Origin: Morinoia aosen
Lineage: Eukaryota > Arthropoda > Malacostraca > Amphipoda > Talitridae
Length of the DNA: 64,000 bases
NCBI GenBank assembly: GCA_030386875.1
Contig: CM059559.1
Span: 7,499,177 to 7,563,176, forward strand
Reading direction: 5' to 3'
In this document: piece after piece, positions 35,441 through 45,805 of the stretch
Layout: the number at the start of each line of letters is the position of its first letter
How positions within the stretch are numbered: position 1 is the first letter of the stretch
Position numbers and translations under genes: made by a program
Notes under the pieces: generated by a model
What the model was told of the DNA's origin: nothing
The model's input: only the letters and a program-made list of their open reading frames with translations
The model's database searches: none

Positions 35441-36558
35441 ACTATTCAAGGTCAATTTTTAATTTCTTTATATAAATAATTCATTACTAGAAATATTCAT
35501 GTGATGGAATAATTCATTCCAATGCAGAATAGAACATAAATATTTACTTGTCTCCCAAAATTAGAAAAAAATTTTGGCTGAGTACGTTGACATTTCTACA
35601 CGACAGTTCATTGACTTTTTAAACGAGCACTTTACGTTTCCATTGCTGTAATGTTCGTCACGCACATAAAATTTAATTTGTTACATGAAGAACCAAGACC
35701 GCGCAGCGTAAACTTGAGAAAACAATCGTTATAGGAGCTCACAAGCGCATGTGATGGAGATTAGGACTTTGCTCAGAAACTTCATGTACGAGCCTGTCAA
35801 AGAGTGGCATGCGACACCAAGCAGAACCGCGCTATGATGCAAGTTATGTCGCAGTCGGCGCGTTACGGGAATCTAGCGGAACTTTTCTTGAAATCCTCAT
35901 TCCTCTGAATTCCTTATTTGACTGCGACGGACTAATAGTATTTTTACAAGCTTCAAAGCAATTAGCTTCGTACAACTATGTCGTTTATCAGCTGCTCAGA
36001 AATGTTCCTTGGAATATCTTCAAATGAAAGTTTACAAGTCCTTCAAACAATTCATAGTACGATATCCCACAGACACGTAATAGATCTTTGTAAATTAACA
36101 ATTAAAACAATGATGAGCTTTTTTAATGGTAAAAAATTAAACCACTAATTGAAGATCAGTGGTTCATAGCATTTAAATTGATTATATTGGCGGACTAATT
36201 CACTGATATCTGTTCAAAGGAATTTATGCGTATAATAAAGGTCGCAAATACTTTTACCATAAAAGAGACCGTAAACTTTTTTACTTGAAAACACTGAATT
36301 AAATTTTCAGTACACTTTCTACACGCACAGTTTTTTTGGCTCCACTATTTATAGACTTTTTCATATTTATAGCGAAAAAACACCTATCTAGAAGATTAAG
36401 GATGACTAATGCTAATGACATGCAACGTATTTTTCTTCGATTTAGACGCCAGCCATTTTAAGAGTTGAGTATACAATATTACGCACGATCGTAGTCTCAC
36501 AGTACGGTGGGTGCTTATTAAACATCGGTACCAACAATGTCCAACTCTCTGCAGAAAC
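35441..36558. other. No gene seen
   Basis: A+T-rich. Short unrecognised frames only. Confidence 0.4.
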
Positions 36559-36790
36559 GTGATCAGACAGATTTGTCTCCCTCCCTTCATTTGGTGCATG
36601 GGGACTTTCTGATCTCTCTCGACGTGAAACTCATTAATGTTTGGTCTATACACCTCTCTTTCGGTATAAATAAAGTTAACATCTAATTCCCAAACGTCAA
36701 ACAAATCCTTTTTGCTGTTTCTATTGCGGGAAACTCGTTAAGGGAATAAATACTTTGAAAAAGGACTGTTGAAGCACGATTTTAATCCCT
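36559..36790 (-). pseudogene. Unknown exon-like repeat, copy B, inverted first half
   Basis: On the minus strand this matches the first part of 37,479-37,858 at about 80% identity. It starts AATCGTGCTTC and reaches an AG preceded by a pyrimidine-containing stretch (36,720s), then an open frame reading FDVWELDVNFIYTEREV and VERDQK, ending at GGRQICLI. Copy A reads LDVWKLDVNLIYAEREV and VERDQK at the same place. The frame is open in both and the length differences are in frame, so the ancestral sequence was probably protein-coding. I do not recognise the protein. The remainder of the copy lies immediately to the right in the opposite orientation (36,811-36,972). Confidence 0.6.
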
Positions 36791-36810
36791 ATGTATCTCT
36801 TTAATTTGAA

Positions 36811-36972
36811 GATCTCTTTTTCCCATGCAGAGAGCATAGAAGCTCGCTGTCGGAACTTCGCTAATGCAAGATTTGCACAGGTCGGAGAAAATTATTTCTC
36901 AATCAGTACGTAACTCTGGATCGTTTTAAACGTGTAAATGAGTTTATTCTGGATGTTCATTCTATGTTGCAG
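36811..36972 (+). pseudogene. Unknown exon-like repeat, copy B, second half
   Basis: Matches 37,703-37,858 directly. It begins GATCTCTTTTTC and contains GAAGCTCGCTGTCGGAACTT, ATTATTTCTCAAT, CTGGATCGTTTTA and GAGTTTATTCTG. Translated, both copies give EARCRNF and, in another frame, LDRF(K/R)R-x-NEFIL. The adjoining first half of the same copy is on the opposite strand, so half of this copy has been inverted in place. To the right, a GC-rich stretch (36,970-37,140) continues an open frame with QPRRRLRCCGDL but has no counterpart in copy A. Confidence 0.6.
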
Positions 36973-37478
36973 CAGGTGCTTAGGATTACCGTGAAACAGG
37001 GCAGTTTTGCGCAGCCGCGACGCCGCCTCAGATGCTGCGGCGACCTCACGCAACATTTTTGAGCTGAACTGCTGCGTGGGCACTAAGTTCATCTGTGCAT
37101 TGCCTGCGACGGTTTTAAATCCGTCATAACGATGGTCACGTAAGAGCCACTAGTTTTGTTACCTATATGGCTTTCAAGAAAGTAGAACCTAGTTAACATG
37201 TTGAGCTGTTAGAATCCCTGTACTATGAATTGAAATCAATAAAACATTTACATATTTAAAGTTAATTATTGAATCTCTAGAAGAGCACTTCATTTACTGA
37301 GCACACTGGCTGTTTTCTCGTCGCAAAGCCCCGTAACGTCAATACAGATTATAAGTTCTCTTATAATCTGTTCTTCACCCCTAGATTTTAAACCTGATCA
37401 AGTAAAGAGAGGTTGCCTCGACAAGGTTCAGAGTACTTAAGTTTAGCATTCTTACTTCAAGCAATTGAAAGGGAATTG
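36973..37478. other. No gene seen between the two repeat copies
   Basis: GC-richer at first (to about 37,140), then A+T-rich. A short palindrome with TTATAA lies near 37,345-37,370. Confidence 0.4.
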
Positions 37479-37858
37479 AAATCGTGCTTCTACAGTCCTT
37501 TCTTAAAGTACTAAAACTCTTAACGGGTTTTCCGCAGTACAAACGACAAAAGGGATTTGCTCGACGTTTGGAAATTAGATGTTAACTTGATTTATGCCGA
37601 AAGAGAGGTGTCTAAACTTAGCATTATTGAGCTTCGCGTCGAGAGAGATCAGAAGGGTCTCCAACAAATCGAGGGAGGGAGGCAAATCTGTCTGATCTCG
37701 AGGATCTCTTTTTTCTATGAAGAGGACAGAGAAGCTCGCTGTCGGAACTTCGTTAAATGCAATATTTGCAAACATGTAAAGATTATTTCTCAATTATCGT
37801 GTAATTCTGGATCGTTTTAGACGTGGCAATGAGTTTATTCTGAGAATTCATTCTACGT
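37479..37858 (+). pseudogene. Unknown exon-like repeat, copy A (collinear)
   Basis: This is the collinear copy of the repeat. Upstream of the open frame is a convincing 3' splice-site context: TACTAAAAC (branch-like), then TTTTCCGCAG ending at 37,537. From there the frame is open to a stop at 37,818-37,820, reading through LDVWKLDVNLIYAEREV, VERDQKGLQQ, GGRQICLI and EARCRNF. No ATG is needed if this was an internal exon. Retention of the frame in two diverged copies argues for descent from coding sequence, either an unknown mobile element or a duplicated host exon. No enzyme motif is visible. Confidence 0.5.
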
Positions 37859-40800
37859 AGGAAGTTTGCTGAATACGAGGTCTGCCCACGTGATAGAATA
37901 TTATTCCTTCGTATGACGCAATTTTATATCATTGCGTACTGCGCAATTGAGTTCATTTTATGAATCGAAGGGTAATCATTAAATTATAGATATTACATTC
38001 CCAGCATTCTCACGTGCGCTCTTAATACATCTAAAAAAAGGCTTCAATAACAGTGCATTCATCAAAATTTACTTCAAATGTTATTAAGTTATGGCTTCTT
38101 ATGTCAAGACTACGTATATTTGAAGAAGAAGGTTATTTTCTTTTAACCAAGGGACTGTTTCAGCATTATTGATAGTTTGACCATGATCAAAGTTTTTGTG
38201 CCTCAATAACAATGTTTACATTTCGTACCTAGAATTCCACAAAGGATGTTAATCACTGAAGCCAAATGTGTGAAATAAATATTCTTTGATAATTATATCC
38301 CTTTATAGTGAACGCTTTTCATTGACAGAACGAGTTAAGCCTTTCAAAGTATCGCTGATGCCTACAAGTCTTTTTTTGTTTTATTTCTGGATAGTCGGTA
38401 AAGCATCACACTTTCAATAAAAAATGCAGGTTGAGTTCTAGTCGGCAACAGAGGTATTTTGAATAGAGCAAATACAGCTCCACTCATGACTTCACAAAAC
38501 GGAAAATAATTGTAAAAGGTTATGAAGAAATTCGCCAAGTCATTGAGCTTGCACTTCACTCATCTACTTCTTCTATTTACCTAAGTTAAAATGCTGAAAA
38601 AATCGTTTGTACTGTAATAAATGATCTTTTTAGAGTCGTTTCTTTTTTGTATAATGATATAATTCACTGTGAGCATTGTAGAATGATTCCCATCGTTCAA
38701 CTATGTATTGAGCTCATGAGCCTCAGAAACCGTGAAAATATTAACCAAAAACACTATGATGTTCTCACACAATGACAGCTAAGTATTCAACGCTATGCTA
38801 TGACAACAATTATGCTGCCGAAGTTATTGCAATAACACAGAGTGGTCGATCACATCATGAACAGCTGGCGAGTCCATTGCTAGAATGAACACAAAAAAAG
38901 ATCTTCGTATTCCGACATCTAGGTGATCGTATCATCCATCACCCTTGCAAACAAAGCTATGAGTTGTCAATACTATCGAATGGGAGATCATGCTCGTTGC
39001 GATTGAGTCTCATTTGGAATTGTGCGGATTAATAGTTGATAACATACAGAACATATATAAAATTATCCACCGTTCGTTACCTCATGGAGTCAAGATGCAA
39101 ATCGGTTTTCATCTTGATTGATTAATGGATAGTGCGCTTGCATAACTGGCATGTTTTTGCACAGATCAAGAGCGAGATTGAATATCAATGAAATGAAATC
39201 TAATGCAATGCAGCTTATCGTGATCGTGCTCCTCTCGTGAAGGTTTCATGCAGGTCACGGGAAGTTGGGCTCTTCAACTCTATGTGAAGGCTTGTAAAAT
39301 AATTCGAATCAGGATCTCAATTTCTTCAAAAAATATAGTGAGGCTGTAGTTATATTCAACAAAGTTTAGTTTTCCCAAAGACATTCAACTGCACGAGTGT
39401 AAATAGAGAAAAGTTAACTCGTTCGATAATGCAACCCGACATCTATTATCGTGTTAAAAATGAAGTAGCAAAATGGATGGAAAATAACACGAGAGGGGAG
39501 GTCTCTAGTTACCATCAACATGAGCTCCAAAAAATCGTATTGAAACCAAAATGTTTTTCAGTTTGTGCACGCATGCCGAGTAAGGATTTGCATTGTTACA
39601 ATTTGACAACCTAATACGTCCAGAAAAAGATTTGTTTGGAAGGTTTGCATGAGCTTCATGAGGAAATAAGCATGTGCCACAGCCACAAAAATACACCTCG
39701 TCATAACCTACATTAGTTCATGTATTAACAAACAGTCCTGAACAATGCTCTGAGAGAGCCACGTGTCATGGAAAGTAGGTACACCATTTTTGTTAAACAT
39801 ATTACGGTCAGCATATGTACTTCCCCCACGGTAAGCGATCCGTGGTGAATAGAAGGTCTTCACTTATTTTCAGTTTCGTTTATAACTGCGACACTACCTT
39901 TATTTAATCATCCTTCGTTGTGCAGCGATCTTTTCTTACGTATATGAATGCAGGTAGGAAAACTCTAATTTGATAACAAATGTACTAGGTTGAGAGAGTT
40001 TTAGGCGTTCTCCATCGGAAATGTATCTTAAGGTTTCATTAGTGAAACTTTTCAGTTTCAATTTCCTTCACCGTTCAATTCAGTCACATACACCAGCATC
40101 GCCACGTAGATTGTTTCCGTTATCGCATTGCCAATAATATTCAAGAATTGTCTACTGCCATTTTTTTTTTAATGTCCATAAATTTTATGGATATCACCTC
40201 TTTTCATGATTCTTATGGTATTTCCTTAAGAAACAGTAACTTCAGTACGCGTGTGTTTTCGAGTGAAAGCGAGGATTTAGTAATTTATGAAATATACGAG
40301 CACGCTTAGAACAATCATAGCATTGGCTGTCGTCAAAGCTGAAAAACAATATGCAAATTGATTCACCTATTTTCTGTTCTCCAACGATTACTTCCTCTGT
40401 TCATTGGAAATGAAAGCTTCAGAAGTTTGTGTCGAGTGCATCCCCTCCGAAGTGCGCGTTGCTCCTGCACAAAATTGCCCTTCGTTCCGGCCTACATAGT
40501 CTCCAGAGCTCACCCTGCTCTCGGAATGTTACCGAGTTTATTTAAAATTTACTGACGCATAAAGCGAGTGATCTGATCCGAGAATCCGAAAATTCATCGT
40601 CGATAAACAGGCAATAGGAACTTACCGTTAAGACTCTCTTTAAATTCCCTAAAAACGAATTAGAAAACTGAACTCCGGAGGAAATTCTGCCCGGTGATTT
40701 GGACTTGATATACTTCCTACTTACGAGTCTTTTATTCGCTATCAGTTCGCTTGCTAATGGCATGCAGAATACGGAAATATTTACATTATACGTAAGCGTA

Positions 40801-41330
40801 GGTGGACACTATTCACGATAGTGGAGTCTAAATTAGTTCGATGGGACGTCTTCTAGATATTTTTCTGAAGTTTGAACAGAAGGGTAGAAGAAAAAATATG
40901 TTGACTGAGGGAAAGATTAGCCAGGGTTTGATCCTTCTTGCCGCCTGAGCACTGAAACAGTAAAATTCAGGGTTGAACTCCTACAGCATGGGTTACAATA
41001 ACCCAGACTCAGTTATTAAATGCAAATAAATGTATCACTGATACACTTCATTCCCCTTCGAGACCATACAAATATTATTGCCATAATTCCTGATTCATTA
41101 CCAATTTATGGGCTATTTATTGACCGTCGATTAGGAACAAAATATTTGAACAACTTCTGAAAAAAGTTACGAAAATTAGGTTCGTGTACGTTAACAGCAG
41201 TGATTTTCTTCATCATTAGAATGGACATTTCTGTTTACCATTATAGTCATTATTTTTATCAGCAGCCCAATCTTCTTTCAACCCACATGCGCCGACTCAC
41301 AAAACCAACGATAATCAAAAACTCAATCAC
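37859..41330. other. No gene seen
   Basis: Long A+T-rich stretch with only short unrecognised frames. No repeats stand out beyond scattered poly-A/T. Confidence 0.45.
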
Positions 41331-41690
41331 AGCCGACGTTTTTCTCTGTTCCACCGTCCTGTCGCTCAATATGGAGCTTGTACCAACCGATATCCGTTTT
41401 TTCGCAGAGCCAGAGGCTATCCTGCTCTGCTCACGTTGTCATTAAAACAGCCGTCGAAGTCGAAACTCCCAATTTTGCCTGGCAGTCCTGCAAATCAGGC
41501 TACAATATGGAGGTCTGGGTGCCCTGTCCTGCCATAACGACAGGTCACAGCAGCCTGGGACCCTTTCATCATTTATTCTTCGGCAGTCGCCTCTGGCTTC
41601 GCGAGACGGCAGCTCTTCTATTCGTTTTCCTTTCCCCGTGTCCCCAAGCCCCAACGGTAGTCTTGTACGTCGGTGATTCTTTGTGATTCT
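41331..41690. other. GC-richer island, unassigned
   Basis: Clearly GC-richer than its surroundings. A 102-codon plus-strand frame (41,378-41,686) and a 70-codon minus-strand frame (41,442-41,654) both cross it, and neither has a recognisable domain. It may be an exon, a decayed element or conserved non-coding DNA. Confidence 0.3.
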
Positions 41691-42349
41691 AAAGTACCCG
41701 GGTAATCATTTCAAGTCATCGTAAGCCTCTGTGATGCGCGACTTGTTTCAACAACTGGCCATCGATTTGCAGTAGCATGAAAATATATACGGAGTATCAG
41801 GCTTTCGTTTCGTGATAGAATTGTTCTTTGATTTTTGTTTGAATTATTAGATTATTAAAATGAACTTGATAATTTAGTGTGTGTAACTTTTACGTACGTG
41901 CATGAGGTTGTGCAACATGTTGATGTAGGTTGAAAATAGTGCAGCATTCACAATGAGTAAAACATGGATCTTTTGATACTCAGACCGGCTGTCGAAGACT
42001 TAAATTTTATTATTATTTAGGAGTTAAAAGTTTTTGTTTGTGATTCACTATACTTCGTATACTTTAAATCCAAAAATTTTTCGGATAGTGCGACAAGTAT
42101 TAGACCACTAATTTCACAAGCGAACTCAGCTTTCAATGCAACAGCGAAGTGCTGATTTTTTAGAAATTCTGTTATTCCAACGATTCTTGAAGCTTAGAAT
42201 TTAACTCAAATCTGGCCACGTTGCATCTAGATTTCATTGTTATTTACGATCATACGTAGCAATGTCCTTCAAGTCTCCAGCACTAATTGCAATTGAAAAT
42301 TAACGTTTATCATTTCCTTGGTTAATCATATTCATAAATTGATGATAGC
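41691..42349. other. No feature seen
   Basis: A+T-rich. No gene was recognised. Confidence 0.4.
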
Positions 42350-42570
42350 AGTGCACGAGACGCCGGCAATTGGCGAGACATCAAATTAGCACTTGGGGAC
42401 TCATATTGAGCATCAGCGCCGCGCCTGCTGGACTCAATTTAGTTGTCTGTCTCCTTAATTATGCTCATCGCTTCCGCAAACCTGGGTGGCTTAGCTTGAT
42501 GAGATCCTCGTGTAAATTTGTCAACGTTAAGGAGACTATCTGCCAGCATTAGCAGGGACATTTTACGGGC
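42350..42570. promoter_or_regulatory. Candidate conserved non-coding/enhancer-like block 1
   Basis: Balanced composition with embedded homeodomain-type cores: CAAATTAG (42,382-42,389), CAATTTAG (42,435-42,442) and CTTAATTATG (about 42,453-42,462). GCTCATC and GATGAG words also occur. Uniformly complex sequence without an open frame or repeat in A+T-rich surroundings is typical of conserved enhancers, but conservation cannot be tested here. Confidence 0.2.
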
Positions 42571-42829
42571 CAGAACTGGCGACAGCTAGATTTTGTGATA
42601 TCACTTTTCTGGTATTACTAAAACAAAAATGACAGCACACTTCTTGCTCCTAACAATACAGCTACTTTAAATTTTATTTTTGGACAAAACATTTTTAGCT
42701 TCCAAATGAACTGACAGTCGGTCTATGTTTCAGCACTCCGTTTTAAATTCCGATTTTACTGCCCAATTTTACCTCGCTATAAAACTTTTGCTTCCAAATG
42801 AATTGACTGCCGCATTAACTTTCCAGTCT
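42571..42829. other. Short internal duplication
   Basis: ACTTTTGCTTCCAAATGAATTGACTG at about 42,784 echoes TTTTAGCTTCCAAATGAACTGACAG at about 42,692. Otherwise unassigned. Confidence 0.4.
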
Positions 42830-43110
42830 TATCACTGCGAGGCAGAAGCAATCAACCCAAAATGTGTGCGCGACAAATTCTAAGTTAAAGCCATTATTCT
42901 GTGCGTCTCATGGAATTGAACACAATAGATAGCTTCGCCTCAAGTCCTTAGACGCTGAGCCTAATTAACTCTGAGCGTTAATTTGTCCCATGAGTGATAC
43001 AGAGGGATCACATCACCTCAATAAATCAGCCAATACATCGCTCGAGCGGATGGGCTCATCGCTCCCTCTATTGATGGCGGTGACAGACTAGCAGAAAATT
43101 GAGCTTCAAA
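42830..43110. promoter_or_regulatory. Candidate conserved non-coding/enhancer-like block 2
   Basis: Another patch of balanced composition with CCTAATTAACTC and GTTAATTTGTCC, and a CTCAATAAATCAGCC stretch followed by GC-richer sequence. No open frame or repeat is present. It lies within a few hundred bases of the splice-rich segment that follows. Confidence 0.2.
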
Positions 43111-43112
43111 AC

Positions 43113-43293
43113 AAACCATTCCTTTGGTGCTCTTATTTATTTTCATTTATTTCAAAACTATGCCACTCCTTAAGTGCTAATATTTATTTTATGTATTTGT
43201 TTCAAAAACAATGCCACTCCTTTGGTGTCTTTATTTATATTCATTTATTTGTTTCACAACTATGCCACTCCTTAAGTGCTCTTATTTATTTGT
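43113..43293. repeat. 51-bp tandem repeat, about 3.5 copies
   Basis: GCCACTCCTT recurs at about 43,116, 43,163, 43,214 and 43,265. Units alternate CCTTTGGTG and CCTTAAGTG, followed by A+T-rich TTATTTAT words. The alternation hints at a two-unit (about 102-bp) higher period. Confidence 0.8.
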
Positions 43294-43487
43294 CGTTTAT
43301 GTTTTCCCTGGTCAGCAATAATATTACTGTGATATTTTGATTAATTAATTCGCCCTTATACTTAAAAACGGAAACATTTCGTTTCACTTACTCCTAAATT
43401 CCCCAAATATTAGCTCGTTACTATTTCAAAAGAAGCAAAAGATTTTCTATTTATAACAGTGCCTACGTAATAATTCGTTCAGCAAAT
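43294..43487. other. No feature seen
   Basis: A+T-rich spacer. Confidence 0.35.
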
Positions 43488-43757
43488 GCGAAGGTTTTAT
43501 CAGGGGCTTCTCAACGAGTTCTAAAACGTTATTCTTCTTAGTTTTTATAGCATATCCTTCTATTGCTTATTATGCTTTTTATTCATTCCTTGCAGCCAAG
43601 GTCTGGGGAAGCTCAGCATACGCAAAGGTTTTATGTGGGGCTTCTCAACAAATTCGAGACGTTATTCTTTCCTGTTTTTATAACCTATCCTTGTATTATT
43701 TGTCATGCATTTTTATTCTTTTCTTGCAGACAAGGTCTGTGGAAGTCGAGCTCGCGG
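43488..43757 (+). repeat. 134-bp tandem duplication carrying a 3' splice site
   Basis: Two copies begin GCGAAGGTTTTAT (43,488) and GCAAAGGTTTTAT (43,622). Each ends in a T-rich tract and TTGCAG (AG at 43,595 and 43,729), followed by (C/A)CAAGGTCTG(G/T)GGAAG. The acceptor of each copy is a good match to a pyrimidine-rich animal 3' splice site. The two copies are about 80% alike. Confidence 0.8.
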
Positions 43758-43833
43758 GCGCCTATCGTCTGCAGTGCTGGCCGCAGGCGACCATGTCAGC
43801 TATCCTAACTATTCCGGGCAGCAGCGGACTCCT
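43730..43833 (+). CDS. Candidate internal exon (104 bp)
   Basis: Bounded on the left by the second TTCTTGCAG acceptor (AG at 43,728-43,729) and on the right by CCT|GTGAGT (GT at 43,834). It is GC-rich relative to its flanks. Two of three frames are open across it, for example one with VEVELAGAYRLQCWPQA. The length is not a multiple of 3. It lies directly before the 82-bp array, whose first unit shares the CAGCGGACTCCT|GTGAGT donor. It may be a true exon or a non-coding RNA exon. Chance pairing of splice-like words is possible. Confidence 0.3.
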
Positions 43834-45090
43834 GTGAGTTGAGCCTTCTTGTTTTTGTTCCTTGTTTCAGCCACCACACGGCCCGCCCAGTCAGCTGAGC
43901 TGTGCAGAGAAGCGGACTCCTGTGAGTTGCCTTCTTGTTTTTGTTGGCTTGTTTCAGCCACCACACGGCCCAGTCAGGTGAGCTGTGCAGAGAAGCGGAC
44001 TCGTGTGAGTTGCCTTCTTGTTTTGTTCGCTTGTTTCAGCCACCACACGGCCCAGTCAGGAGAGCTGTGCATAGAAGCGGACTCGTGTGAGTTGCCTTCT
44101 TGTTTTGTTCGCTTGTTTCAGCCACCACACGGCCCAGTCAGGTGAGCTGTGCAGAGAAGCGGACTCCTGTGAGTTGCCTTCTTGTTTTCTTCGCTTGTTT
44201 CAGCCACCACACGGCCCAGTCAGGTGAGCTGTGCAGAGACGCGGACTCGTGTGAGTTGCCTTCTTGTCTTTGTTCGCTTGTTTCAGCCACCACACGGCCC
44301 AGTCAGGTGAGCTGTGCAGAGAAGCGGACTCGTGTGAGTTGCCTTCTTGTTTTGTTCGCTTGTTTCAGCCACCACACGGCCCAGTCAGGTGAGCTGTGCA
44401 GAGAAGCGGACTCGTGTGAGTTAAGCCTTCTTGTTCTGTTCGCTTGTTTCAGCCACCACACGGCCCAGTCAGGTGAGCTGTGCAGAGAAGCGGACTCCTG
44501 TGAGTTGCCTTCTTGTTTTGTTCGCTTGTTTCAGCCACCACACGGCCCAGTCAGGTGAGCTGTGCAGAGAAGCGGACTCCTGTGAGTTGCCTTCTTGTTC
44601 TGTTCGCTTGTTTCAGCCACCACACGGCCCAGTCAGGTGAGCTGTGCAGAGAAGCGGACTCGTGTGAGTTAAGCCTTCTTGTTCTGTTCGCTTGTTTCAG
44701 CCACCACACGGCCCAGTCAGGTGAGCTGTGCAGAGAAGCGGACTCGTGTGAGTTGCCTTCTTGTTTTGTTCGCTTGTTTCAGCCACCACACGGCCCAGTC
44801 AGGTGAGCTGTGCAGAGAAGCGGACTCGTGTGAGTTAAGCCTTCTTGTTCTGTTCGCTTGTTTCAGCCACCACACGGCCCGCCCAGTCAGCTGAGCTGTG
44901 CAGAGAAGCGGACTCCTGTGAGTTGCCTTCTTGTTTTTGTTGGCTTGTTTCAGCCACCACACGGCCCCGTCAGGTGCGCTGTGCACAGAAGAGGACTCGT
45001 GTGAGTTGCCTTCTTGTTTTTGTTCGCTTGTTTCAGCCACCACACGGCCCAGTCAGGTGGGTAGTGCGCTGTGCAGAGCAGCGTAAGCAA
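43812..45090 (+). repeat. 82-bp satellite with splice-site signals in almost every unit
   Basis: About 15 units of 82-84 bp. Each has a T-rich tract ending TTGTTTCAG, then CCACCACACGGCCCAGTCAG, then GTGAGCTGTGCAGAGAAGCG and GACTC(C/G)T followed by GTGAGTT. This gives one acceptor and two donor-like sites per unit on the plus strand. Unit 1 and a late unit near 44,880 have CAGCTGAGC and the one near 44,060 has CAGGAGAGC, which destroys the first donor only. A GTGAGTTAAGCC variant marks units at about 44,418, 44,667 and 44,833. The first two units match those 995 bp further on. Open frames here, including a 152-codon one, are by-products. Confidence 0.9.
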
Positions 45091-45438
45091 TGCGGTGGCC
45101 ACGTACGTGTTCCAGGAAACTCAATAATCACCTACGACTGTTTTCTTCGATCAACACGTCTGAATGAAAACAAATTCTTTAGAATAAAAATCATTCTTAA
45201 AATTACTTTTACTTTACACATCGAATAACTTTCAGATTGAGGCAAATGCTACGGTGTATGCCTTAATACATCAAGAGGCCTACGCCACAACATGAAGCGT
45301 ACGCTGATGTTTGTCTCATAGTTCTTAAGTCTATTTCAAGAGTGATCAAGTATTGCGAAATTTGTTTAGAAACGAAAGGGTTCCGGAATACTTAGCTGAT
45401 TTTGACGGTGCCTCCATCACGCAGACTTGCGTGCTGTA
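45091..45438. other. No feature seen
   Basis: Returns to A+T-rich sequence. A further acceptor-like GTGTTCCAG lies at about 45,107-45,115, just after the array. Confidence 0.35.
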
Positions 45439-45805
45439 GGATGAATAAATGACCCTCTATTTATACTTGCAATGAATACGACGCAAAAATTGAGGGAAAA
45501 TATTTTCAAAAAAATTGTAACATTTTGTGACAGGATGACAAATTTAACTTGCAATTTCCACTCGCAGTTTATCCGATATATGATGTAAAGTATTCCACCA
45601 TTTTTTATAAAGGGATGACTTGCGATTTTTACGTGTAATGAATACAATGAAAAAGAAAAAATAGTGAATTCTTTTTATCATGAAATGGCATAAATGACCT
45701 GCAATTTCCAAGTGCAATGAATACGTTGAAAATTTAAAAAACAATAAATCATTTCATACCATGCGATGACATGAATGACTTGAAATTTCCAATTTTAATC
45801 GGTAC
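45439..45805. repeat. Degenerate tandem repeat, about 90-100 bp unit, about 4 copies
   Basis: GATGACTTGCAATTTCCA-like starts and GTGCAATGAATAC(G/A) recur with A-rich sequence between. Divergence is high. Confidence 0.65.

Noticed and set aside
43849-45228. Series of overlapping 70-150-codon frames with ATTRPSQVSCAEKRT-like repeats
   Set aside because: The 82-bp period is not a multiple of three, so all three frames appear in turn. These are by-products of the satellite.
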